Of a DNA stretch of 29,165 bases, positions 1 to 9,200 are shown one piece after another. A program made the translations under genes and the position numbers. The DNA lies in the IMG/VR virus record IMGVR_UViG_3300020404_000845, positions 1-29,165 of that record; one strand, given 5' to 3'. Position 1 is the stretch's first letter. The number at the start of each line of letters is the position of its first letter. Source of the DNA: a virus. The notes beneath the pieces were generated by a model. It had not been told where the DNA came from. It was given only the letters and a program-made list of their open reading frames with translations, and ran no database searches.

Positions 1-1
1 T

Positions 2-3000
2 AAATATGTATTTGGTTCACAGAGTGGTGCTTATGGAGTTGTAGAGGGTACAGGGACAGGTGTTTATAGCACAGGTAATCTTTTATTCGTTAAGACACTA
101 TCTGGTAAATTCTTACCTGGCGAAACAATTAGAGATGAATCAGGAAATACTGTAAGAATCGCTAAAGAAAATACTATTTCTCATTTTGTTACCAATGCAA
201 GAGGACTTGGTTATGCAGATGGTGCCACACTGTTAATCAATGGATTAGAGTTTGATGCATCAAAGATTGAAATTAAGAGAACTAGTGGTGGTTCTATCTA
301 TGGTGCTGTTGTTGTTAATAGACGTGCTGTAGAAGTAGAATATGCACAACCTCCTGCTGTAACTGTTAAAAATCCTGCTGGTGCTGCTACACCAAGCTCA
401 GCAGCTTCTGTCGTCCCTGTATTGTTTAGAAATACTGTAACCACATATACTCCACAGAACGTGAAGTCTATTGGTGCTGCTTATGGATCTGGAAACTCAA
501 ATTCATTCTCTGCAGACGTTGTAGTAAACAGTCAGACAGATGCTGAAATTAAATCTGTAACTAGTTTTACATTCTTTGGTTCTAAAGGATCTAATTTTGT
601 AGAGTCCACAAGTTTTAGTGCTGATGCTTCTATCCTATTGCAGCAAGGTGACCTTGTACAGTTCTCTGATGATGATAATAATTTAGTTCGTGCTATTGTA
701 CAATATGCAACAAAACAAGAAGGATCATCTAAATCTAGAATTTATCTAGACACTGCACTTCCTGGCGATGCAACTAATACTAGTATTGTACGTCTACGTG
801 CTAAGGTAGACAATACCAATTCTGGTACATTACTATTCCCAACTGGTAGTAAGCAAGTATCTCAAGTTTCTGCTGGTGGTGAAGATACTAAGATTAAATA
901 TTTCTTCCGTAGAGATTTTGTGACTACAGCTTCTAGCGGTGGTGGTACAATTACATTTGCTGCACAGTTACCATTTGGTACACAAAGATTTGCTGCATTC
1001 ACTGAGAGTAATTTTGTTATCACTGTTCTTGACAAAGGTGATGCTACTAATATCGTTAAAGGTGACATCATTTATGTTGAAAATGATGCTGTAGAAATTT
1101 CTTCATCTACAGATACTGGTAGTGGTTTAACTTCTGGTAGTATTAGTCTCAATTTACCAAGTAATTACTTTGGTACTATTCCTAGTAACGGAACTTTCCC
1201 TAAATTAAAACTTACAGCAACTCTTGAAGTATCTAATGCAAAACCAAGACTTAAGACTGTTGTAAGAAATAAGAGAATTGTTGTTGCATCTGCTGGTGAT
1301 CGTAATGTTCCATTTAGAGGACAAGACTTTGATACTGATGTTGTAGAAACTCTATCATATTCTGATGCATTCAAATTGAGATATGTGTATGAAGGAACTT
1401 CATCTCAACCACCTTCTGCAGATACCTCAGGTAATCTAATTTCTGGTACGGATGTAACTAATAGATATACATTTGATAATGGTCAGAGAGATACATTGTA
1501 TGATGTCTCTCGTATTGTTTTAAAACCAGGTTTTGAGGCAGCAGAAGGTCAACTTCTAATTGCTTTTGATTATTTTGAACAATCTCAAGGAGATTTCTGT
1601 ACTATTGATAGTTACATTCATGAGGCAGGTGTTCCTGAAGATGAAATTCCTACTTTCAATTCTTCTGTACATGGAAACTTAGAACTCAAAAATGTAATTG
1701 ACTTCAGACCAAAGGTTGATTCTAATGCAATTATTCCTGGTTTCTTGGATAAGTCATCGCTGGAAGTTACAGAAGGATCATTCTCAGGTCCTGGCGCTGT
1801 ATTAGCTAGCACTCCTGCTCCAGATTTAGGACTAGAACGTACCTTCTCGTTCAGTCAGATTCAATACTTAGATCGTATTGATGGTATTTTCTTAGATAAT
1901 AAAGGACAGTTTATAGTTAAAGAGGGTAACTCTTCTCTCAATCCAACTAAACCTGATCCTATTGATGATGCTGTGCCTCTTTTCTATGCATACATTCCTG
2001 CATTTACAAAGACAAGTAAGGATGTAAGAATCACTCCTGTTGATAACCGACGTTACACAATGCGTGATATCGGTAAGTTGGAGAAGCGTATTGAAAGACT
2101 TGAGTACTACACTACTCTCAGCATCCTAGAGCAACAAGCTCTTAATATGCAGGTTAAAGATGAGATTGGTCTAGACAGATTTAAGTCTGGTTTCTTCGTT
2201 GATAATTTTGAGGCACATAAAGTAGGTAACTTACAATCTCTTGATTATAAATGTGCAGTGGACAGTCAACAAAGTGTCCTACGTCCTCAATCAAAAGAAG
2301 ATTCTGTAGCACTAACAGAAGTTAATGTTAGAGAAGATCAGAGAGCGGTTTCTGGATATAAAAAATCTGGAGACATGGTAACATTACCATTCTCATCATT
2401 GACATTATTAGGTAATGATTTTGCGTCTAAGACATTAAATCCAAATCCATTTGTTGTTCTTCAATACGTTGGAGATGGCGAAGTATCTCCATCTATTGAT
2501 CACTGGTATGATCAAAGTGAAGAACCATTAGTTGTAGATACAAATACAGATTTGTTCACAATTTTCTTAGCAAAAGATAATGTAAAAGAAAGTTTCTCCA
2601 GTCTATTCAATTCATTTGTTGTTAACTGGGTAGGAACATCTACTTCATTTACTGCTATCAACTCATTAGGTGAAGTTAATACACAACAAGCTATCACATC
2701 TGTTGCTAGTGCATCTGTAGCAAGCACATCTAATATCAGTCCTCAAAATAATGAGGTAGGAAAAGGAATTCAAACTAAGACGATTGGTGAGAGTTTAGTT
2801 TCTACATCACTACAGTTCTTTGCTAGAAGTAAACCTGTAAAATACATTATTAGGAGAATGAAACCTAACACAAAAATCTATGCATTTTTGGAAGGAAGAA
2901 GCGTAGCACGTTGGGTTAACCCTGATCTAAGATTTACTGGTATTGCTGGTAACTCACTATCCTCTTTCAATGGAGAAATTACTACAGATGAGTATGGTAA

Positions 3001-6000
3001 TGCTAGTGGTATTATTCTAGTTCCTGCTGGAGCTCCTCCACTAGAAAATAGCACATGGACAGGTGATGTAGATACTGTTTCTTATGACACATCTGCAGAG
3101 GAAATAAACATAACATCTGGTATTCTAACATTTAGATTTACCTCTAGTTCAACTAACGCATCAAAAGAAACTGTTGATAGTTATGCAGAGGTTAAGTATT
3201 ATGCTACTGGTTTGCTCCCAGAAAATCCAGCAAGTATTATTTCAACAAAACCATCTTACTTCAAATCTAACGAAGGTGTTCAATTAATTGAGAGTAATAC
3301 TGATAATCCTGTAAGACCTAATCCTCTTGCACAAACATTTAAAGTAGAAAACTTAGATGGAGGATGTTTTGTAACTGGTGTTGATCTCTACTTCAATAAG
3401 AAGAGTACAAATATTCCAATAAAAACTTACATCACTAATGTAGATGCTGAGAAACCATCAAAAAATATCGTACCTGGCAGCGAAAAAACTTTATCACCCA
3501 ATACATTCCTTAAGTGTGCTGCTAGTGGAAACATGTCAGTTCTAAAGGGTGAAAATGTAACTGGTGCATCATCATCTGCCTCAGGTCCTATCCTTTCAAT
3601 TTTTGATAAGAACAATGTAGAATTAGTTGCTACTGCATCTGGTAGATATAGTCTTACAAACGAACAGTGTTATACAGTTGTTCTTAGCAATCATAATGGT
3701 AAATCTTTTGTACAGAATGAAGATCTAATTATTCCTTCTGTTACTGAGGCAAACGCAAAAGATGCTACAACTTTCGTATTATCAATCGTAAAAGATAGCG
3801 GAAAATTATCTAAGGTTAGAGTTACAAATACTGGTCAAAATTATGACAGTGCGATTCTTACTATTGAGAGTCCACAATTACCTGGCGGATCTACTGCTAC
3901 AGCAAGCATAGAAGTTTCTGGTGGTCAGATTTATAATGCTGAGGTATCTTTACCTGGCATTGGATATACAGAAGCACCATCTGTTGTTGTTAAAGGTGTT
4001 GGAAGTGGTGCTGGTGGATGTGAGATTCAGACTTTCTTAGATATTGACACACCTGCAGTTAGAATGGGAGTAGCTATTGATGCTGGCGAAGCAACCAACT
4101 CTACTACACCTACACACTTTGCATTTGAGTATCCTGTATACTTACAGAATGATACTGAGTATGCCCTTACTGTAGAAACAGATTCTACTGATTATGAACT
4201 CTGGGTTTCTAGACTTGGAGAGACAGATATTGCTACCAGTACGGTCATCACAACTCAACCAGGTTTAGGTTCGGTATACCGTTCTCAAAATACTGAGAGT
4301 TGGACTGAGGATATTTTTGAGGATCTTAAGTTTACCATGTATCGTGCTGAGTTTAATATTGGCAGACCAGCAGATCTCTTACTTAAGAATGACAATCTTG
4401 GATATGAGTTGCTTGATGTAAATCCAGTTGAAACAAATGCAAGTTCTGGTTCTAACGCTACATCAAAACTATTCAAGAATAACAACTCTATTGTTAAAGT
4501 TAATCATAGAGACAATGGATTTGAAACTAGTGGTAAATCCTATGTCTTCTATAGAACAGTACTAGGGACTGGTGGTATCACAGCTTCTACTTTGAATAGC
4601 AATCTATTCCAAGTAATCAACTCTGGTATTGATATGTACAACATTGATTCTCCTACACAAGCAGCTGCTAATGCTATTGGTGGTGGAGAACTTGCTTACG
4701 CATCATTCAATAGAAAATTTGAAACTCTGTACCCACAAATTCATTATCTAACATTTACTGGAACTGGGTTGGATGTTAGTGTTAAGACTACAAACATTGT
4801 TCCTGTAGATTCTAGCACTACAAACTATACCTCATATTCACAATCAGAGTATGAAAGAACCTTCTTAAATGAACCACATTACTTTACTAATCAAAAAGTT
4901 GTAGCTTCTGAAATTAATGAGACACTTAATAACCTAAGTGAGTCTTTAACTTATAAGATGTCTCTTTCGTCTACTTCGTCTCATTTGAGTCCAATTATTG
5001 ACCTATCTAGTGCAACTGTTAAAACAGTGAGCAACAGAGTTGAAAATGCTGAAGGACAAGAAGATAGATTTGGTAGAAGAGATCAGATTATTAAGTTCTT
5101 CCCTGTATATACATTTGATCTTGGAGGAAATGGTGGAACTGAGATTCAAGAAGATCAAACAATTCAAGGTAATACATCTAAAACTATTGCAACTATTGCA
5201 AAGGTAGATGGATCTACTGTGTTTGTGAGAATTAAAACATCTCAATTCTTCCAGAAAGGAGAAACAGTAACCCTATCTAATCAAAGTAGTTTGACTTCGG
5301 TCACCGTTGATTCTAATCCATCACAAGTTCTTTTCTCTATTGATGAGGCTGTTACGATTGTGGCACGTAATCCTAATGTATTGACTCAAACTTATGATAA
5401 CAAGATCTCAGGTAGAGTGGTTCTTTGGGATAGTCAAAATCAAGAATTGACATTGAGAAATGATATTCAACCAATCAATGACAACTTTACAGATAGATTG
5501 ATTGATAGCACTGTCTATAATAGAAATGCTGATATCAGTTTACAACTTGCTGACATCTTCCGTGTAGGAGATTTCATTAAGTATCCTAATCAACCTGAAA
5601 CAGAAAATTCATATCTTGAGGTTGGTAAAGTAACCTATCAGAATGGTATTGACTTCGTGGCAGAGAATACTTCTAAGAATAGTTCTTCTGCTGCTAAGTA
5701 TGTTACTAAAGAAATTGTTATCAACAATCCAGCTACATCTATCAATGTTCATTTGATGGCAAATGTAAAAGAGATTGAAAATATTGAGGTTCTATTTAAG
5801 TTCAAGAAAGCATCTAGTCAAGAAAACTTTGAGGATATTGATTGGGTATACTTTAACGATAATGGACAACCAGATACACTTGAAATTGCTACTAGTGAAA
5901 ATAGTATCTCTAGTGTGGTTGAGAAACAATCTTCATATCAAGATTTAAAATATAGTGTTTCTAATCTAGAAGAATTTTCCTCTTTTGCAATCAAAATTGT

Positions 6001-6067
6001 AATGCTTGGAGTTGATCCCGCATTCGTTCCTAAGATTCAAGATATTAGAGCTGTAGCATCTTTCTAA
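2..6067 (+). CDS. DUF4815-type virion structural protein, 5'-partial
   Basis: The reading frame is open from base 2 to the stop at 6065-6067, about 2021 residues, so the true start lies left of the window. The TTG at 422 is internal, because coding sequence of the same composition continues upstream of it. Recognisable parts are the RRYTMRDIG segment followed by a coiled-coil stretch (LEKRIERLEYY, about 2042-2150), which is characteristic of DUF4815 proteins of T4-like cyanophages. Further on are a beta-rich region with FTGIAGNSLSSF and GNASGIILVPAG (about 2930-3040), an NPLAQTF...LYF segment (about 3320-3400), and a GIGYTEAP-type repeat (about 3808-4045). The C-terminus resembles the usual end of such proteins (SSFAIKIVM...IQDIRAVASF). 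It is probably a large baseplate or tail-associated protein. Role in the virion is inferred from family and position. No frameshift is seen. It is followed by a 68-aa gene after 9 bases. Confidence 0.85.
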   Translation, partial: KYVFGSQSGAYGVVEGTGTGVYSTGNLLFVKTLSGKFLPGETIRDESGNTVRIAKENTISHFVTNARGLGYADGATLLINGLEFDASKIEIKRTSGGSIYGAVVVNRRAVEVEYAQPPAVTVKNPAGAATPSSAASVVPVLFRNTVTTYTPQNVKSIGAAYGSGNSNSFSADVVVNSQTDAEIKSVTSFTFFGSKGSNFVESTSFSADASILLQQGDLVQFSDDDNNLVRAIVQYATKQEGSSKSRIYLDTALPGDATNTSIVRLRAKVDNTNSGTLLFPTGSKQVSQVSAGGEDTKIKYFFRRDFVTTASSGGGTITFAAQLPFGTQRFAAFTESNFVITVLDKGDATNIVKGDIIYVENDAVEISSSTDTGSGLTSGSISLNLPSNYFGTIPSNGTFPKLKLTATLEVSNAKPRLKTVVRNKRIVVASAGDRNVPFRGQDFDTDVVETLSYSDAFKLRYVYEGTSSQPPSADTSGNLISGTDVTNRYTFDNGQRDTLYDVSRIVLKPGFEAAEGQLLIAFDYFEQSQGDFCTIDSYIHEAGVPEDEIPTFNSSVHGNLELKNVIDFRPKVDSNAIIPGFLDKSSLEVTEGSFSGPGAVLASTPAPDLGLERTFSFSQIQYLDRIDGIFLDNKGQFIVKEGNSSLNPTKPDPIDDAVPLFYAYIPAFTKTSKDVRITPVDNRRYTMRDIGKLEKRIERLEYYTTLSILEQQALNMQVKDEIGLDRFKSGFFVDNFEAHKVGNLQSLDYKCAVDSQQSVLRPQSKEDSVALTEVNVREDQRAVSGYKKSGDMVTLPFSSLTLLGNDFASKTLNPNPFVVLQYVGDGEVSPSIDHWYDQSEEPLVVDTNTDLFTIFLAKDNVKESFSSLFNSFVVNWVGTSTSFTAINSLGEVNTQQAITSVASASVASTSNISPQNNEVGKGIQTKTIGESLVSTSLQFFARSKPVKYIIRRMKPNTKIYAFLEGRSVARWVNPDLRFTGIAGNSLSSFNGEITTDEYGNASGIILVPAGAPPLENSTWTGDVDTVSYDTSAEEINITSGILTFRFTSSSTNASKETVDSYAEVKYYATGLLPENPASIISTKPSYFKSNEGVQLIESNTDNPVRPNPLAQTFKVENLDGGCFVTGVDLYFNKKSTNIPIKTYITNVDAEKPSKNIVPGSEKTLSPNTFLKCAASGNMSVLKGENVTGASSSASGPILSIFDKNNVELVATASGRYSLTNEQCYTVVLSNHNGKSFVQNEDLIIPSVTEANAKDATTFVLSIVKDSGKLSKVRVTNTGQNYDSAILTIESPQLPGGSTATASIEVSGGQIYNAEVSLPGIGYTEAPSVVVKGVGSGAGGCEIQTFLDIDTPAVRMGVAIDAGEATNSTTPTHFAFEYPVYLQNDTEYALTVETDSTDYELWVSRLGETDIATSTVITTQPGLGSVYRSQNTESWTEDIFEDLKFTMYRAEFNIGRPADLLLKNDNLGYELLDVNPVETNASSGSNATSKLFKNNNSIVKVNHRDNGFETSGKSYVFYRTVLGTGGITASTLNSNLFQVINSGIDMYNIDSPTQAAANAIGGGELAYASFNRKFETLYPQIHYLTFTGTGLDVSVKTTNIVPVDSSTTNYTSYSQSEYERTFLNEPHYFTNQKVVASEINETLNNLSESLTYKMSLSSTSSHLSPIIDLSSATVKTVSNRVENAEGQEDRFGRRDQIIKFFPVYTFDLGGNGGTEIQEDQTIQGNTSKTIATIAKVDGSTVFVRIKTSQFFQKGETVTLSNQSSLTSVTVDSNPSQVLFSIDEAVTIVARNPNVLTQTYDNKISGRVVLWDSQNQELTLRNDIQPINDNFTDRLIDSTVYNRNADISLQLADIFRVGDFIKYPNQPETENSYLEVGKVTYQNGIDFVAENTSKNSSSAAKYVTKEIVINNPATSINVHLMANVKEIENIEVLFKFKKASSQENFEDIDWVYFNDNGQPDTLEIATSENSISSVVEKQSSYQDLKYSVSNLEEFSSFAIKIVMLGVDPAFVPKIQDIRAVASF
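3808..4045 (+). repeat. GSGY-type beta module in the DUF4815 gene
   Basis: This stretch encodes two half-units, TNTGQNYDSAILTIESP and LPGIGYTEAPSVVVKG, separated by a SIEVSGGQI strand. The same GG-x-GY-x-x-x-P-x-V layout occurs in the two following large structural genes (6591-7075, 11262-11490, 17188-17445, 18010-18255). It is a degenerate protein-level repeat rather than a DNA repeat, and probably a small beta structural module. Confidence 0.6.
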
Positions 6068-6076
6068 TCTCCGCGT

Positions 6077-6283
6077 ATGGACTATATTAAAGTTGAGGGA
6101 CATGATGGTCTCGTAAGAGACAAAAACACTGGTGCCATCATCAATGTGGACGATTCTGCTATTGAAGCAAGACGCAAATCAAAACACCTAGGTTCCGCGT
6201 TAGACGACATAAATATGTTGAAGAATGAAATCTCTGAAATTAAATCACTACTTAGAGAGTTAGTAAAAAATGCCAGCAATTAA
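6077..6283 (+). CDS. small conserved coiled-coil protein of the structural cluster
   Basis: A 68-aa acidic/basic protein starting MDYIKVEGHDGLVRDKNTGA and ending in a heptad-like helix (DDINMLKNEISEIKSLLREL). Short proteins of this kind (VEGH/LVRDK N-terminus, coiled-coil C-terminus) are common hypothetical proteins beside structural genes in T4-like cyanophages; I know no assigned function. ATG at 6077 is the only sensible start. No clear Shine-Dalgarno sequence precedes it. The gene sits 9 bases after the upstream stop and overlaps the next gene by 14 bases, so it is probably translated by coupling. The helix suggests oligomerisation, perhaps as a virion accessory or assembly factor (inference). 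Confidence 0.75.
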   Translation: MDYIKVEGHDGLVRDKNTGAIINVDDSAIEARRKSKHLGSALDDINMLKNEISEIKSLLRELVKNASN

Positions 6284-9200
6284 TGTCGCAAAGACCGATA
6301 CCTTTGAATCACAAAGGGTCAAAATTAATCAGATCGCAGCAGCGATTTTTAATGTAACAGCAGGTGGTAGTGATCTATCTACTGGTATCCTAAAATTAGG
6401 TGATGGAACGAAACCATTACCATCATTAGCATTTAACAATGAACCTTCATTAGGTTTTTACAGACCAGCATCTAAGACCATTGCATTTGTCTCAGGAAGC
6501 AAAAATATTTTAGATATTGAAGAAGGTCAATTAACTGTATATAAAGATGAAGTTATAAGAAGAAAATCCATTCCTACTAGTGGTGGAATCAATCTCACTC
6601 GTGGTTCTGGATATGAGTTTGGAACATTTACAGCTGTACCTCTTCTAGGTGGATCTGGTACTGCTGGTACAGGTACATTCTTTGTAGATCATTTTAGAGG
6701 TACTGCTGGCAGTGGTACTGGATATCAAGCAGGAACCTTCACAGGTGTGCCTTTACAGGGTGGTAGTGGAAGTGGTGCAACGGTAGACTTTACAGTTACT
6801 GGATTGGAAATTACTGTCTCTGACGGTGGTTCTGGTTACACTGATGGTTTTTATTCTGGTGTAGCTTCTACTAACGTTAGTGGATCTGGTAATGGATCTG
6901 GTGCTCTCCTTATTGTTGAGGTTACAGGTGGTGAAGTTACTAACTGTTCTGTCTCAGATGGTGGTAACAACCAATATGAGGCAGGAGATGTTTTAACAGT
7001 TGCTGACGCTCTCCTTGGTGGTGGAGGTGGTAGTGGTTTAGAAGTGACCGTTGATTCTGATGCAGGTCTTTTAAGTTTTGACTCTATTAGTAAAGAGACA
7101 GGATATACAGCAGGTAATGTTCTAACTCTACCAGTATCACAAACAATAAACAATATTGATATTGGTGGTACACATATTTCTACAGGATGTACTTTAACCT
7201 CTGGTAGCACAACAGTTACTCTAGGTGCATCTACTAACGAAGTTATACCTGGCATGATTCTAGCGGTAGACCAAGGTGGATCTGTAGGAGGATTCGCAGG
7301 TGGAGCTACAGTTACTGTTGTTAGTATTACAAATGGAACTACTGTAGAGGTAGATGTTGCTGCAAACGCTAGTGGAGCAGCAAATATCACATTTGCCAGT
7401 GCCACACCAACCATCCTTACAATTCCTGGCGGAACTTCATCCTTAGTTGCTGGATACGTTATTACTGGTGTCAATACTAATGTTGCAGATGGTCTTGAAA
7501 TTATTAACGTTATTGACGCTAATACAGTTGAACTTGATGCTGCCTCAACAGCTCCTTTCTATCAAGCAAATCTACAATTCATACCTAAATGGGGTGTTGG
7601 AGTATCAACATTTAACTATACCATTGATGTTGTAGGAGCAGTAGAGACTTTAACCGTTGTAAATGGTGGTACAGGATATGCTATTGGTGATGTGTTAACT
7701 GTTGCATCAACTGATCTTGTCAAACCCATTGAGTACACAGTTAAATCTGAAGCTGTACAACACTTGACATTTACAGGAACGGTTTCCTCTTCTGTATTCA
7801 CTGTTGGTGATCTGTGGGAAATTAGTGAGGGTGGAGGAAGTTCTCATGAGGTAGGATTTGTTAAATCCACTGGTGGTAATATTGATTATGTTTTATTACT
7901 TGGAGCATCTTTTTCTGATGGAGATATCATAAGAAAAGTTGGTACTACCACAGACTACACTATTAACGTTGCTAGATCTCCAGAAGGCAAGTTTTACATA
8001 TCTCCATTAGGAGGCACATTAGCTTACGCACCAGATATTACATTCTATGTTGGAGAGAGATACAGATTTAATCTTGATCCCTCAATGACTAGTCATAATA
8101 TCAAGTTTAGTACATTCCCAGATGGAAAATGGTTAGAGTCAGCAGTGATAGCTACAACAGTTACTAATGGAACTGATACTATCAACGTGACTAGCACCAC
8201 TGGCATTCAAGTTGGAATGGCGGTAGAGGAAACAGGAAATGATCCTGGTCAATTAGGAGAGAAGACATTAGTAACAGAGATTGTAGACGCAACAACGGTT
8301 CGTGTATCACCAGCACCAGTAGCAACTGGTATTATTAGTATTAAGTTTTACGGAACAGAATATACAACTGGTATTACCGTGGTTAGTGGTGCATCACCTT
8401 ATATTGAGATACAGGTTACAGATACTACACCATCTACCCTCTATTATTATTGTGATAACCACCCTGATATGGGAGGTGAAGATGGTGACGAAGCAACTAT
8501 TACGGTTGATCCAACTAACCCAAGAGTATTTGGTAGTGGATTCGCAGCTGAACTTATTGATATTGATGTTGTAGACGTAATTGAACTTGACGTTGAAACT
8601 GGAGCGATTAAATCCAATAGTATTCAATCATCATCAGCAACGTTCACTAGTGCTAATGTATCAAGTAGTTTAAGTGCATCTAATATTTCTGGTAATGTAA
8701 TTTCACTATCTACCATTAATGCCTCAACTGCTTTAGACATTGTAGCAACAACAAGTATTAATTTGTCTGCTGACGTAGCACTTGGATCATACGCTACTGT
8801 TGCCAAGACTACTGGTAATATCACAACTACTGGTGAGATTAAGACAACGACTCTCTTTAATTCAAATGACGCATTAAAGATTGAAAATGCTAATATTGAA
8901 TCTATTAACAACTATGACTTAGATTTCACACCTTTTGCAGGAAGAATTGCAAAGGTAAATACAAACACTGCATTTGTACTTCCAGTTGGTACCTCATCTG
9001 AAAGACCAACTGGTTTAGCAGCAGATGGATCTATTAGATTTAATAGTGACACAAATCAGTATGAAGGATATAGTTCTAACTCTTCATCATGGTCATCTCT
9101 TGGAGGTGTTCGTGACCTAGATGGTAACACATATATTCTAGCAGAATTGACTGTAGGTGCTAACGACAATACACTACACTTTGTTAATGATAATCAGGTT

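Noticed and set aside
422-424. TTG as start of the first large gene
   Set aside because: The frame stays open and coding-like to base 2, so this is an internal codon of a gene cut by the window edge.
6851-7474. 207-codon open frame on the minus strand
   Set aside because: It lies wholly within the 1415-aa fibre gene, its composition (Pro/Val/Thr-rich) is the complement of Gly/Thr/Asn codons, and it has no promoter, ribosome site or recognisable motif.
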